Origin: Microcoleus vaginatus PCC 9802
GTDB taxonomy: Bacteria > Cyanobacteriota > Cyanobacteriia > Cyanobacteriales > Microcoleaceae
Direction of reading: 5' to 3'
Assembly: GCA_022701275.1 (NCBI GenBank)
Contig: CP031740.1
Coordinates: 2,429,001 to 2,493,000, forward strand
DNA: 64,000 bases
Part shown: piece after piece, positions 19,222 through 28,620 of the stretch
Layout: each line of letters begins with the position of its first letter
Numbering within the stretch: position 1 is the first letter of the stretch
Notes under the pieces: model-generated
Database searches by the model: none
What the model was told of the DNA's origin: nothing
What the model saw: only the letters and a program-made list of their open reading frames with translations
Translations under genes and position numbers: made by a program

Positions 19222-19250
19222 TTGGCAACGCAAGAATTAACATATATAAT
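19222..19250 (+). promoter_or_regulatory. Sigma70-type promoter of the RTX gene
   Basis: -35 TTGGCA and a perfect -10 TATAAT are separated by exactly 17 bp, 33 bp before the start codon. A ribosome-binding site AAAGGAC precedes ATG 19283. Inferred transcription start is near 19257. Confidence 0.75.
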
Positions 19251-19282
19251 ACAGCTAACAGGATTTTTGAAAGGACATAGTT

Positions 19283-20065
19283 ATGGCTTTAACGGTTAAC
19301 AATCTCATCGGCGATGTGACGGGATTTCCTGTATTTGCTGGGGGTGGGCCACGTCTTTTGGGATTCGCTACACCCGATGAGATTAACGTAGGGAATGGAA
19401 ATTTGTCGTCTTTTCCCTGGGGAGTTTGGGGACTCGACGGCAACGATACTATAGGAGGTTCGTCGGATTCCAACGAACGGCTGCTAGGAAATAATGGCAG
19501 TGATATTATCGGCGGTGGTGGCGGAAATGACATAATTTACGGCGGGAAAGATGACGATCGCCTGGATGGAAATGATGGCAACGACGTAGTTAGGGGCGAC
19601 GCCGGAAATGACCTTATCTTCGGAGGGTTCGGGAACGATCTCCTGCGAGGAGGGCAAGGAGACGACGATTTAGAGGGCAATGAGGGCAACGATTTCTTAG
19701 CAGGCGATCGGGGAGTTGACGTGCTGACGGGAGGTCTCGGTGCTGACATATTTGTGCTCAGAAGCAACGATGAAGCATTTGGTATAAATGGAGCAGATGT
19801 CATTACCGATTTTAACTTTGACGAGGGCGATCGCATTGGTTTGACGGACGGTTTAACAGAACTAGACCTTTTCTTTGAAGACGACAATTTGATTGCTTAC
19901 GATAACGACGGAATTATCAACGACATGGTAATTGAAAACATAATTAACGGGCAGATTGTGGGGATAGTTTTAAACACGAACAACTTTGAACTTACGGGTG
20001 CATTTGAACAAGCGAGTCCGTTTGCATTGGCAGTTAACGGTTCTCAATTCCAGTTTTTAGCTTAG
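19283..20065 (+). CDS. RTX-type calcium-binding protein
   Basis: 260 residues, strongly acidic. Residues 50-155 hold about eight GGxGxDxUx-type nonapeptides (GGNDIIYGG, GNDVVRGD, GNDLIFGG, GNDLLRGG), which fold into a calcium-binding beta-roll. The following part (LTGGLGADIFVL, DVITDFNFDEGDRIGL) is the conserved segment after many RTX arrays that ends in a beta-rich tail. There is no N-terminal signal peptide; such proteins are usually exported by type I systems using a C-terminal signal, but no such transporter is in the window. No enzyme domain is attached, so it is likely a secreted or surface calcium-binding protein. It has its own promoter. Confidence 0.9.
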   Translation: MALTVNNLIGDVTGFPVFAGGGPRLLGFATPDEINVGNGNLSSFPWGVWGLDGNDTIGGSSDSNERLLGNNGSDIIGGGGGNDIIYGGKDDDRLDGNDGNDVVRGDAGNDLIFGGFGNDLLRGGQGDDDLEGNEGNDFLAGDRGVDVLTGGLGADIFVLRSNDEAFGINGADVITDFNFDEGDRIGLTDGLTELDLFFEDDNLIAYDNDGIINDMVIENIINGQIVGIVLNTNNFELTGAFEQASPFALAVNGSQFQFLA

Positions 20066-20106
20066 TTATGTGTAGGGAATTAGACAGGCTATAGAGCGAG
20101 TTCCGG

Positions 20107-20139
20107 GTAGGGGACACGGCAGTGCCGTGTCCCTACAGA
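20107..20139. repeat. Palindromic repeat GGGACACGGCA/TGCCGTGTCCC
   Basis: An almost perfect inverted repeat, GGGGACACGGCAGTGCCG continuing TGTCCC, lies 42 bp after the RTX stop codon. It could fold into a strong hairpin and act as a terminator for the RTX gene, although it lacks a T-run. The sequence type is common in cyanobacterial gaps. Confidence 0.55.
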
Positions 20140-20189
20140 TAGCGGGCAATCTATCTATACGCAAGCGTACTTGACCGAATTGATATTAA

Positions 20190-20348
20190 AACATTTATCC
20201 CTTTAGAGATTTTTTAGGCTCATCATTCCTCAAAGCCGTCGAATCCTTGAGAAGGAGGTCATTAATTGAAAAAGTCGAAAAGGGCGATCGCACCATCTTC
20301 ACAGTCCAACCAGCGATCGCAGAATACATAAAAACTCACATCTTATAG
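20190..20348 (+). pseudogene. C-terminal remnant of an NB-ARC/AAA-type protein
   Basis: In one frame the DNA reads FLKAVESLRRRSLIEKVEKG then DRTIFTVQPAIAEYIKTHIL and a stop at 20346-20348. This matches the pattern (SLxxRSLIEK...FTLQPVVMEYV) at the end of NB-ARC/WD40 or similar AAA proteins of cyanobacteria. No start codon, nucleotide-binding site or repeats are left. It is a relic. Confidence 0.55.
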
Positions 20349-20533
20349 CAGTTTTAGGAACAGACAAGATGCCTGTTCCACAATAGATGAGTTTTAGGGC
20401 AACAGTTTTAGGAACAGACAAGATGCCTGTTCCACAATAGATGAATTTTGTGGCAGCAGTTTTAATAACAGGCAAGATGTTTGTTCCACAATATATGAAT
20501 TTTCTTGTGGGGTGGGCTTCTAGCCCGCCCTGA
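20347..20533 (-). repeat. Tandem copies of the dispersed hairpin repeat (inverted orientation)
   Basis: Three successive units of about 60 bp each contain AGTTTTAggAACAGaCAAG followed by ATGCCTGTTCCACAATA. The first two are nearly identical; the third is diverged and runs into TTCTTGTGGGGTGGGCTTC and TAGCCCGCC. Read inverted, this third unit gives the core of copies A and B (CACAAGAA...TTGTGGAACA). The inner GAACAGGCAT/CTTGCCTGTTC can fold as a hairpin. Confidence 0.7.
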
Positions 20534-20621
20534 AAGGATTATTCAAAAATTAGCAAAACATTAATCCAAACATCCGCATTTAGCCTTAAAATTAAAAAGA
20601 CTGACTAGCCAACAATGCCCT

Positions 20622-22070
20622 ATGTTTGAAGCCCTTGCCGATCGACTCGAATCCACCTGGAAAAAACTGCGCGGACAAAATAAAATCTCCGAGTCCAACA
20701 TCCAAGACGCGCTCAAAGAAGTCCGCCGCGCCCTCCTGGAAGCCGATGTCAACCTCCAAGTCGTCAAAAACTTCATCGGAGAGGTAGCGGCAAAAGCACA
20801 AGGCGCAGAAGTCGTTTCAGGCGTCCGTCCCGACCAACAATTCATTAAAATCGTCCACGACGAACTCGTGCGCGTCATGGGGGAAACCAATGTACCCCTC
20901 GCCACCGCAGACTCCGGGCCCACAGTTATCCTGATGGCTGGTTTGCAAGGAACCGGGAAAACCACAGCTACCGCCAAACTAGCGCTGCACCTCCGCAAGC
21001 AAAATCGTACCGCACTGCTAGTCGCAACCGACATTTATCGACCAGCCGCGATCGACCAATTGCTGACCCTCGGCAAACAAATCGACGTACCAGTATTTGA
21101 ATTAGGCAAAGATATTGACCCCGTAGAAATTGCCCGCCAAGGCATCGAACACGGCAAACAAATCGGCATTGATACCATCATCGTCGATACAGCAGGCCGC
21201 CTGCAAATCGACCAAGACATGATGGCAGAATTGGGCCGCATCAAACAAACAGTACAACCCCACGAAACGCTGTTAGTTGTTGATGCCATGACTGGCCAAG
21301 AAGCAGCAAATTTAACCCGCACCTTTCACGAACAAATCGGCATTACCGGCGCAATCTTAACCAAATTAGACGGCGACAGCCGCGGCGGTGCAGCCTTATC
21401 CGTGCGACAAATATCCGGCGCGCCGATTAAATTTGTCGGCGTCGGCGAAAAAGTGGAAGCCTTGCAACCATTTTATCCCGATCGCATGGCATCCAGAATA
21501 CTTGGCATGGGCGATGTCTTGACGCTAGTAGAAAAAGCGCAAGAAGAATTCGACATCGCCGATGCCGAGAAAATGCAAGAGAAAATGCTGACGGCAAAGT
21601 TTGACTTTACCGACTTTCTCAAACAAACCAGACTGCTAAAAAATATGGGTTCCCTCGGTGGCATCATGAAAATGATTCCGGGGATGAACAAACTCTCAGA
21701 TGAACAAATGCGGCAGGGAGAAGTGCAGCTAAAACGCACCGAAGCCATGATTAATTCGATGACAGTTGAAGAACGCCGCAATCCCGAACTTTTAGCAAGT
21801 TCTCCATCCCGCCGCCGCCGCATCGGCAAAGGCGCAGGCTACGCTGAAAACGACGTAACTAAGCTGGTGAGCGATTTCCAGAAAATGCGTACCATGATGC
21901 AGCAAATGAGTCAAGGCAACTTCGCCGGCATGGGAGGATTGCCCGGAATGCCCGGAATGCCCGGAATGGGCGGCCCCGGAATGCAGCCCGGTTCCCGCGG
22001 CTATATGGGTGCCCAGCAGAAGAAGAAAAAGAAAAAAGATAAGCCTAAAAAAGGTTTCGGACAGTTGTAG
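20622..22070 (+). CDS. ffh: Signal recognition particle protein Ffh
   Basis: 482 residues. The N domain (1-90) is followed by the SRP GTPase G domain with G1 GLQGTGKTT (107-115), G3 DTAGR (189-193) and TKLDGD. The C-terminal M domain is methionine-rich and ends in a Gly-Met-Pro tail (GMPGMPGMGGPGM) and a lysine-rich end, typical of cyanobacterial Ffh. It binds 4.5S-type SRP RNA and signal peptides of nascent chains and docks with FtsY for cotranslational membrane targeting. No SRP RNA gene is visible nearby. The start is ATG 20622. It is monocistronic, followed by a GGGGCGGGTT hairpin. Confidence 0.97.
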   Translation: MFEALADRLESTWKKLRGQNKISESNIQDALKEVRRALLEADVNLQVVKNFIGEVAAKAQGAEVVSGVRPDQQFIKIVHDELVRVMGETNVPLATADSGPTVILMAGLQGTGKTTATAKLALHLRKQNRTALLVATDIYRPAAIDQLLTLGKQIDVPVFELGKDIDPVEIARQGIEHGKQIGIDTIIVDTAGRLQIDQDMMAELGRIKQTVQPHETLLVVDAMTGQEAANLTRTFHEQIGITGAILTKLDGDSRGGAALSVRQISGAPIKFVGVGEKVEALQPFYPDRMASRILGMGDVLTLVEKAQEEFDIADAEKMQEKMLTAKFDFTDFLKQTRLLKNMGSLGGIMKMIPGMNKLSDEQMRQGEVQLKRTEAMINSMTVEERRNPELLASSPSRRRRIGKGAGYAENDVTKLVSDFQKMRTMMQQMSQGNFAGMGGLPGMPGMPGMGGPGMQPGSRGYMGAQQKKKKKKDKPKKGFGQL

Positions 22071-22109
22071 AAAGCGTCAAACATATTGCACCATTGTCAA
22101 AAATTTCTA

Positions 22110-22165
22110 GGGGCGGGTTCACGGATCATAATTGCGTAAAACACACAATCTCGTAAACCCGCCCC
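22110..22165. terminator. Hairpin repeat after ffh
   Basis: GGGGCGGGTTCACG and CGTAAACCCGCCCC are inverted and separated by 28 bp. It lies 39 bp after the ffh stop. There is no adjacent T-run, so it may be a dispersed repeat that also slows transcription. A related GGGGGGGTTT...AACCCGCCCC pair is at 47184-47240. Confidence 0.4.
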
Positions 22166-22233
22166 ACCCCGTGCGAGAGTCCTTTAACTTTTTTTTGTTG
22201 CCGAGTTCAATCTAAAAAAAACTGGAATTGAAG

Positions 22234-22842
22234 ATGGTACAAATATTTACTGAACCAGAAACCATCTCTATAGAATTGCCAAACGCGATCGGCCTTTTTG
22301 TCACCCCAGAACAATTCGAGGCCCTAGCATTGGCAAATCCCGACTTGAGATTAGAAAGAAGTGCACAAGGAGAATTAATAGTGAATCCACCCACCGGAGG
22401 AGAATCAGGCAGTCGCAATCTCAGTATCAGCGGGCAAGTTGATCGCTGGTGCGAAGCACACGAAGATTTAGGAGAAGGCTTTGACTCTTCTACCGGATTC
22501 ATCCTCCCCAACGGTGCTCGCCGTTCTCCCGACGCTTCCTGGGTGAGTCGAGCTCGCTGGGAAGCACTAACTGCAAAAGAACGTAAAGGCTTCGTTCCCC
22601 TGTGTCCCGACTTTGTAGTAGAATTGCGCTCGGCATCTGACAGTCTCTCCACCCTCCAAACAAAGATGCGAGAATATATTGACAATGGTGCGAGATTGGG
22701 CTGGTTAATTGACCCGCAAAACCAACGGGTAGAGATTTACAGACAACAGACAGAAGTAGAAATATTAATTAATCCAACCGAGTTGTCGGGAGAGGATGTA
22801 TTGCCAGGATTTGTGTTGAATTTAAGGCGAGTGTGGCGTTAG
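22234..22842 (+). CDS. Uma2 family endonuclease-like protein (DUF820)
   Basis: 202 residues from ATG 22234 (MVQIFTEPETISIELP); the frame can be read from TTG 22228, but the ATG is the family start. The PD-(D/E)XK fold features are visible: RSPDASWVSRARWEAL, then DFVVELRSASDSL, and the conserved GARLGWLIDPQNQRVEIYR. The restriction-endonuclease-like family is greatly expanded in filamentous cyanobacteria, and its cellular role is unknown. No partner gene is adjacent. Confidence 0.9.
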   Translation: MVQIFTEPETISIELPNAIGLFVTPEQFEALALANPDLRLERSAQGELIVNPPTGGESGSRNLSISGQVDRWCEAHEDLGEGFDSSTGFILPNGARRSPDASWVSRARWEALTAKERKGFVPLCPDFVVELRSASDSLSTLQTKMREYIDNGARLGWLIDPQNQRVEIYRQQTEVEILINPTELSGEDVLPGFVLNLRRVWR

Positions 22843-23174
22843 AGAGCTTTTGATACAAAATCCGCACAATCCCACATTCCGCACCCCCCAACGGGTAGCA
22901 TACACTGCAAGAGTGCGACTCGAAGTCGATCGTCCGAGACAATAGTGAATCAAAATATCGGAAATTCTGTGTTACGAAGCATAAACCCGTTAGGAATTCC
23001 TAAAAATTAACCTTCGGGCATGAGGTAAATTTTATTAATTCATAAAATATCAAAAATCCCAGCCAAACTAACTCTTAATTCCCAGCAGAATTGAGTTCGC
23101 ATTATGAGAGTAGGGTTTGGGGCTTTTCCCACCAAAGATTCATAAAATTTATTGCGGCCAAACTAGATGGCAGG
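22843..23174. other. Intergenic region without recognised features
   Basis: A convergent gap between the Uma2 gene and the REC-GGDEF-EAL gene. It is A/T-rich and I see no ORF, RNA gene or clear hairpin. Confidence 0.5.
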
Positions 23175-25067
23175 TCAGCTTACTACCCCTACTTTTAGGC
23201 CTAATAGTTCGGTTGCCTTTTCGCTGTCTACAGGCTCAGAAAATAAATATCCTTGCCCCAACTCACACCCCAACTCTCGCAGTTTCTGTAGCTGTGTGGG
23301 CGTTTCTATGCCTTCGGCCACGATATCCATACCTCGGCTGCGAGCCAGCGTCACAATTGTCTGGATAATTTCTACGCCACTGTTGTCTGTCCCAATGCGG
23401 CTGACAAAAGAGCGGTCAATCTTTAAGGTATCAATGGGAAACTCGTGTAAGCGGCTTAAAGAAGAGTAACCGGTGCCAAAGTCGTCGATACACAACTGAA
23501 TGCCTAGAGCTTTTAGCTGCTTCAACATCTTTTCTTCCCTGGATACTGTTTCTAAAATACAACTTTCAGTAATCTCTAGTTTTAGACAGTAACTGGGAAT
23601 GCCAGTCTGCTGCAAAATGTCCTCAATTCGATTGAGTAGGTTTACTTGCTTAAGCTGCACGCCGGAAAGATTGACATTAATCGCCAAGGGAGGTGTTTGG
23701 GGAAACTGTTGCTGCCAAATACTGATCTGGTGACAAGCTTCCTGCAAAACCCACCACCCTAGTTCATTGATCAAACCAGTTTCTTCAGCCACAGGGATAA
23801 ACTCGGCAGGCGGGTAGATTATGCCAGATGGGTGATGCCAGCGCACCAAAGCTTCAAAGCCACTCAGTTGCCCGGTAGAAAGGGAGACAATTGGCTGGTA
23901 GTGAAGGCAAAATTCTTGTAGCGCCATTGCCCTTCTCAAGTCGTTCTCCAACTGCAACCGCGTCATCGCAACAGTTTGCATCGCTGGATCGAAAACTTCG
24001 TAACGCCCTCTGCCTTGAGCTTTAGCATAATACATTGCGATATCCGCATCTCTGAGCACGTCTTCGGGGCGATCGTAACCCATTGTGCTAAAGATAATGC
24101 CAATGCTGATCTCGGTAAATACTTCATAATCATGCAAATTAAACGGCTGCCTTAATTGATGTTGGATGCGTTCAGCCACCCTGTTTGGTTCATCAATATC
24201 TTTAATATCTTCCAGCAAGAGCACAAATTCATCTCCTCCAAACCGCGCAACTGCATCTGTATGGCGTAAACAAAGTTGCAGTTTACGAGCAACGCTTTTT
24301 AGTAATTCATCCCCAACCAAATGCCCGAGGCTATCATTCACTACTTTAAAGCGATCTAGGTCAATAAATAGCACCGCATATAGATAATCTTCACGTCTGT
24401 ACGACAAGTCGATCGCCTGTTGCAGCCGATTCATAAACCAAGCGCGGTTAGGCAACTCCGTTAGAGCGTCGTGAAACGCATCATGTCCTAATTTTTTTTC
24501 TCTTTCCAACAACTGAACTTGAGCGTGTTGAAGCTCGTTGTACGCTTGTCTAAGTTCAGCCGTTTGAGAAGCCACCCGTTCCTCTAACTCAGAAGTGAGT
24601 TTCTGCAAGGCCGCTTCCGCCTCTTTTCGCGCTTCAATTTCCTGTTTGAGAAGCACATTTTGCTCTTCCAGCGTCTTGGTCAAATTTCGCAGTCTCAGGT
24701 GTAGTTGCACACGGGCTAGGACTTCCTCTTGCTGAAAGGGTTTGGTGATATAATCTACTGCACCCATTGACAGACCTTTAACCTTATCCACGCGATCGGT
24801 AAGAGCTGTCATAAAAATCACAGGGATATCTTTCGTTGCCACCGATGCTTTTAAGCGGTAGCAGGTTTCAAACCCATCTATCCCCGGCATCATCACATCT
24901 AACAATATGATATTTGGCGAAACTTCTTGTAACTTCTCAATAGCACTTTCCCCATCCTTAGCTACTAAAACCTTGAAGCCTGACTCCTTCAAAAAATCGA
25001 ACAGAAGTTTGAGGTTATTCGGGTTATCGTCAACAATTAAAATTACATTGTCTTTTTGGTTGAGCAT
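23175..25067 (-). CDS. Response regulator with GGDEF and EAL domains (c-di-GMP turnover)
   Basis: 630 residues. Receiver at 5-120 with phospho-acceptor Asp in ILLDVMMPGIDGF; a coiled coil at 125-190; GGDEF domain with intact active site RFGGDEF near 276 and an upstream inhibitory I-site RHTD at the usual spacing; EAL domain from about 385 with FEALVRWHHP, ITESCIL, DDFGTGYSSL and KIDRSFV. Both catalytic motifs look intact, so it could make and/or cleave cyclic di-GMP under control of phosphorylation. It starts at ATG 25067, one base after the stop codon of the upstream hybrid kinase gene, so the two are very likely cotranslated and form one pathway. Confidence 0.95.
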   Translation of the reverse strand: MLNQKDNVILIVDDNPNNLKLLFDFLKESGFKVLVAKDGESAIEKLQEVSPNIILLDVMMPGIDGFETCYRLKASVATKDIPVIFMTALTDRVDKVKGLSMGAVDYITKPFQQEEVLARVQLHLRLRNLTKTLEEQNVLLKQEIEARKEAEAALQKLTSELEERVASQTAELRQAYNELQHAQVQLLEREKKLGHDAFHDALTELPNRAWFMNRLQQAIDLSYRREDYLYAVLFIDLDRFKVVNDSLGHLVGDELLKSVARKLQLCLRHTDAVARFGGDEFVLLLEDIKDIDEPNRVAERIQHQLRQPFNLHDYEVFTEISIGIIFSTMGYDRPEDVLRDADIAMYYAKAQGRGRYEVFDPAMQTVAMTRLQLENDLRRAMALQEFCLHYQPIVSLSTGQLSGFEALVRWHHPSGIIYPPAEFIPVAEETGLINELGWWVLQEACHQISIWQQQFPQTPPLAINVNLSGVQLKQVNLLNRIEDILQQTGIPSYCLKLEITESCILETVSREEKMLKQLKALGIQLCIDDFGTGYSSLSRLHEFPIDTLKIDRSFVSRIGTDNSGVEIIQTIVTLARSRGMDIVAEGIETPTQLQKLRELGCELGQGYLFSEPVDSEKATELLGLKVGVVS

Positions 25068-25068
25068 T

Positions 25069-27867
25069 TTATTTTCCCAAATGTTTTTTTACAAAAGCTA
25101 GTAGTTCTTTTTCTTCAAAATTTTTCGCAAATTGCAAGATTTTATTAGCAAAGGGTAGATAGTTGCCGTCTATCTGCTTTAGTCTATCTGCTTCCTGCTC
25201 AACCACTTCAATATCGCCGATCCGAGCCGCATTAAACAGCGCTACCAGCTCTGTTGATGGTGGTATCACAAGCTCACCACTCTGAACGTTTAATAAATCA
25301 GTGAAACCTTCCGGCTGTGCGTTCGCCAAATCCGCAGGTTGGTCGTAAATCCATTCTATTTGTAAGTATTTTTTTAACACTTCTAGCAATTCTTCTACTT
25401 GCAGAGGCTTTGACAGGAACTCGTTACAACCTGCTTCTTGGCTATTTTGCCGATCAAATTCAAACACGCTGGCGCTGGATGCTATCAATATTACATCCTT
25501 AAACTCTGATGACTTTCGGAAGCACCGCGACATTTCAAATCCATCCATTACTGGCATCACTAAGTCTGTGATAATCAGATCGGGTTGAAAATCAATGGCT
25601 TTATTTAAACCCTCTTGTCCATTACAAGCTTCCATGATTTTAAAACCTAGTGGTTCTAAAAACTTTCTAATAAAACCTCGATTTTCTAATCCATCATCTA
25701 CTAACAGAATTTTATTTTTATTTCCTTTAAAACCCTTTAAATTAATTGAAGTATTTAGCGAAGGTTTATCAATAAATTCCGAGGATTCAGTCAACTCTAA
25801 ATCAAAGCAAAAAATGCTGCCTTGACCGAGTATACTTTCGACTTTTATTTCGCCTCCCATCATTTGAACAATTTTCTGTGCGATCGCTAATCCTAATCCA
25901 GTGCCTTCTGCCTTCTGCTGGCTATTTCCTACTTGTTCAAACGGTAAAAATATTTTTTCTAACTGTTCTGGTGCCATTCCAACCCCAGTATCTTGGATAT
26001 GGAAACGAATTTTAGTAATAGGTGAGTGGTTGGAGTCTTCCCCCTCACCTATTACGCCTACCTTAAAAATAACACCTCCTTTTTCTGTAAATTTAATAGC
26101 ATTGCCCAAAAGGTTAATCAAAACTTGGCGCAGTCGTTTTTCATCAGCATTGACTGCCTTAGGAAGTTGATTTAATACTTGATAATTAAATGTAATTTCT
26201 TTTTGTTCGGCTCGGATGCGGCACATTTCCACAACGCCCATCAGAAAAGAAGAAAAATTAAAAACTGAACTATAAAGCTCCATTTTACTTGCTTCAATTT
26301 TAGAAATATCTAAAATATCGTTAATCAGAGTGAGTAAGTGGGAACCACACTGGTGAATAATTTGGATAGTATCTTTTTGTTTAGGAGTTGTACTTTTATC
26401 GCGTTCCATAATTTGAGCGTATCCTAGAATCCCGTTCAGGGGGGTGCGGAGTTCATGGCTCATGTTGGCGAGGAATTCGCTCTTGGCATGGTTAGCAGTA
26501 TCAGCGGCAATTTTTGCCTCTTTTAGCTCACTTGTTCGTTCTTCTACTCGATTTTCTAGCTCTGAGTTGGTCTTTTCTAAAGCAGCAAAAGACTCGCGCA
26601 ATTGCTGTGCCATTTGGTTAAAAGATTGAGCGAGAACTCCCAGTTCATTTATCGCATTTACGTCTACTTTTTGGTTTAATTGACCGCTAGCGATCGCTCT
26701 ACTCGCTTTACTCAAAAGAAAAATAGGATAGGTAATCCAGCGGGAGGCGAGGATTCCTAACAACGTCGCTAGCACTAACGCTAAAACGCAGAGTAGGATA
26801 GTGCTGCGGGTATTGGCATTGATTTGCTCCATAAAGTCGGCCTCTGGAACGACTACAACAATCAGCCAATCAAGACCTCTACCATCTTGGAAGGGGGATA
26901 CTTGCACGAATTCTCGCTGACCATTTAGCATGAATTCGAGTTGCGAGTTGCTATCTATTTCCGTGAAGTTACCAAAGCGTTCTATTAAATGCTGCGCTGT
27001 TCCCTGTATCAAAGGCACTCTGCTTTCAATCGCTTTTAATCTTTGCGTTTCTTTGCGATTTTTTTTATTTATAAATGGCTTCTCGGGGGTGGAAGAAGCC
27101 ACTAGAAAGCCAGAGCGTTCTATGATGAAAGTCTTTCCGGATTTACCAATTTTTAAAGTTTGGAGAAAGTCGCCGATTTTTGAGAGAAACAGATCGGTAC
27201 TTACAACTCCTCGAAAAGTGCCATTTTTATCGTAAACAGGTTGGCTAGCGGAGATTCCTAGGCTAGGTTGAATATAATATTGATAAATTTTATTCCATTG
27301 GGGTTTGCCTGCAACTTTTGCGGCTTTATACCAGGGTCGGATGCGGGGATCGTAGTCTGGGTGGGTTTCCTTAAACTGAGTCGGGTTGCCCTCTCTATCT
27401 ACGCGGACGATCGTATTGATAAAATTAGTAGATCGATCGGTTATTTCAATAACCACACTGCCATCATCCTTATATCCAGCACCCGCGTATTCTTTTTTTT
27501 CCCCTCCAAAACTGATGTAACTAACAGTGGAAAATTGATTGAGCTGCCAGAAGAAGTAGCTTCTCATAGAACTCATATTGTCTGGATTCCATAATCCAAA
27601 GCGGCGAATGGCATCGACGCTGATGGCATTGACCAAATGGGGGGTTTCCAAGTAAGTGTTTAGTTGTTGATTGATGCGGGCGAGTACCTCGGTTCGTAAT
27701 TGGCTAGTAACGTTGTTGACGGCCGTTTTGCCGTTGCGTAGCGAGAGCCAACCTGTCAGTCCCACAGCGACAAAGATTTGCAGCACGAATGGTACGACTA
27801 AGACGAGGCGCAGCGGGATTTTTTGAGGGCTTTTTGCAAGTTCATGCTCACTTGCGATTAGTGTCAT
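25069..27867 (-). CDS. Hybrid sensor histidine kinase with Cache, HAMP and receiver domains
   Basis: 932 residues. Transmembrane helix 1 at about 20-43; an extracytoplasmic dCache-type domain at 45-345 ([23 protein letters not shown]); helix 2 at about 352-375; HAMP; HisKA with His near 470 ([17 protein letters not shown]); ATPase domain with [15 protein letters not shown] and GTGLGLAI; receiver near 700-820 with [12 protein letters not shown]; and a C-terminal helical domain of about 90 residues. Cache domains bind small ligands such as amino or organic acids, though the ligand is unknown here. Phosphate probably passes through the internal receiver to the downstream GGDEF-EAL regulator. Confidence 0.94.
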   Translation of the reverse strand: MTLIASEHELAKSPQKIPLRLVLVVPFVLQIFVAVGLTGWLSLRNGKTAVNNVTSQLRTEVLARINQQLNTYLETPHLVNAISVDAIRRFGLWNPDNMSSMRSYFFWQLNQFSTVSYISFGGEKKEYAGAGYKDDGSVVIEITDRSTNFINTIVRVDREGNPTQFKETHPDYDPRIRPWYKAAKVAGKPQWNKIYQYYIQPSLGISASQPVYDKNGTFRGVVSTDLFLSKIGDFLQTLKIGKSGKTFIIERSGFLVASSTPEKPFINKKNRKETQRLKAIESRVPLIQGTAQHLIERFGNFTEIDSNSQLEFMLNGQREFVQVSPFQDGRGLDWLIVVVVPEADFMEQINANTRSTILLCVLALVLATLLGILASRWITYPIFLLSKASRAIASGQLNQKVDVNAINELGVLAQSFNQMAQQLRESFAALEKTNSELENRVEERTSELKEAKIAADTANHAKSEFLANMSHELRTPLNGILGYAQIMERDKSTTPKQKDTIQIIHQCGSHLLTLINDILDISKIEASKMELYSSVFNFSSFLMGVVEMCRIRAEQKEITFNYQVLNQLPKAVNADEKRLRQVLINLLGNAIKFTEKGGVIFKVGVIGEGEDSNHSPITKIRFHIQDTGVGMAPEQLEKIFLPFEQVGNSQQKAEGTGLGLAIAQKIVQMMGGEIKVESILGQGSIFCFDLELTESSEFIDKPSLNTSINLKGFKGNKNKILLVDDGLENRGFIRKFLEPLGFKIMEACNGQEGLNKAIDFQPDLIITDLVMPVMDGFEMSRCFRKSSEFKDVILIASSASVFEFDRQNSQEAGCNEFLSKPLQVEELLEVLKKYLQIEWIYDQPADLANAQPEGFTDLLNVQSGELVIPPSTELVALFNAARIGDIEVVEQEADRLKQIDGNYLPFANKILQFAKNFEEKELLAFVKKHLGK

Positions 27868-28620
27868 GGCGGAGTTATTTTAGTATTTGGATTGTATCAA
27901 TAACAACAGTCGCTTACCCTTGGTCATTTAAAGCGATCTCTAGGGAAATTCTTGATTCCCTCTATATTAAGTACACTTCCATTTACTTGTAGGTCAAGAC
28001 CTCAATATGAAGTTATCTAAGCATACAATTATATTCAGGACTTAGGCACTATACGGTCTGAAACCCAGAGCCATCCTGACCCCCAGAGCCACCCTTAAAA
28101 AGGCGGGAACCACTCCCGGGAGAAACCGCTTCAAAAAGGGGGAACCGCTCCCGGGAGCCACTTGAAAGCCCCTTGGTCAAGGCATTGGGGGGATCTGGTA
28201 AGTCCTCATACTGTTGAGTGCATAGTGCCTAAATCAACCCTAAACTCAAGTTTGCCATTAGTTCAGGTTGAATCAGATGCGAAGCTTAAAAAGATTTGGC
28301 TGCAGGGGCGATCGCCGCAAACGTAGGGGGCTGAGCGAGATAGCGTTGAAATCCGCTGTTTGGCAGTTTCGTTTTTTCTTCCAGGCATACGTCTAATCTC
28401 TCACATCCCATCTCAAAACGAAAGCCACACGCCCGGAGGCGAGAGATGCAGTTCAACAGCCTTAAACTCTCTCCAACTTAATCCGTCAATTAAGATAGGT
28501 TCATCAAGCCTTTCTAAAATTGTTTGTAAATTTGTTGTTATCCCAACCCCTGCTTACTCAATCTAATCTTAATTAGATTTGCGTTTATGGGTGTTCATCT
28601 GCCCGCATCTGCGATCGCAA
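27868..28620. other. Intergenic region with an inverted-repeat element
   Basis: No gene is recognised. 28042-28232 is bounded by inverted repeats (separate entry). The rest includes HIP1 sites and A/T-rich sequence that should contain the promoter of the hybrid kinase near 27900. Confidence 0.55.
28042..28232. repeat. 191-bp element with perfect 11-bp terminal inverted repeats
   Basis: TTAGGCACTAT at the left end and ATAGTGCCTAA at the right end are perfect inverses. The interior has two copies of GGGAACCACTCCCGGGAG/GGAACCGCTCCCGGGAG and purine-rich runs. It is noncoding and may be a non-autonomous mobile element. Confidence 0.5.

Larger units (their letters stand above)
18791..19282. other. 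Intergenic region with divergent promoters
   Basis: The gap between the divergently transcribed PAS-GAF and RTX genes. It holds an imperfect AAACTGGGTTTTTT motif near 18900, a perfect 30-bp palindrome (19129-19158) and a strong promoter for the RTX gene (19222-19250). No ORF is convincing. Confidence 0.6.
20066..20621. other. Intergenic region made of repeats and a gene remnant
   Basis: Contains the palindrome at 20107-20139, a C-terminal remnant of an NB-ARC-type protein ending at 20348, and a tandem repeat of the dispersed hairpin family at 20347-20533. The remaining 90 bases before ffh should contain its promoter. Confidence 0.6.
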
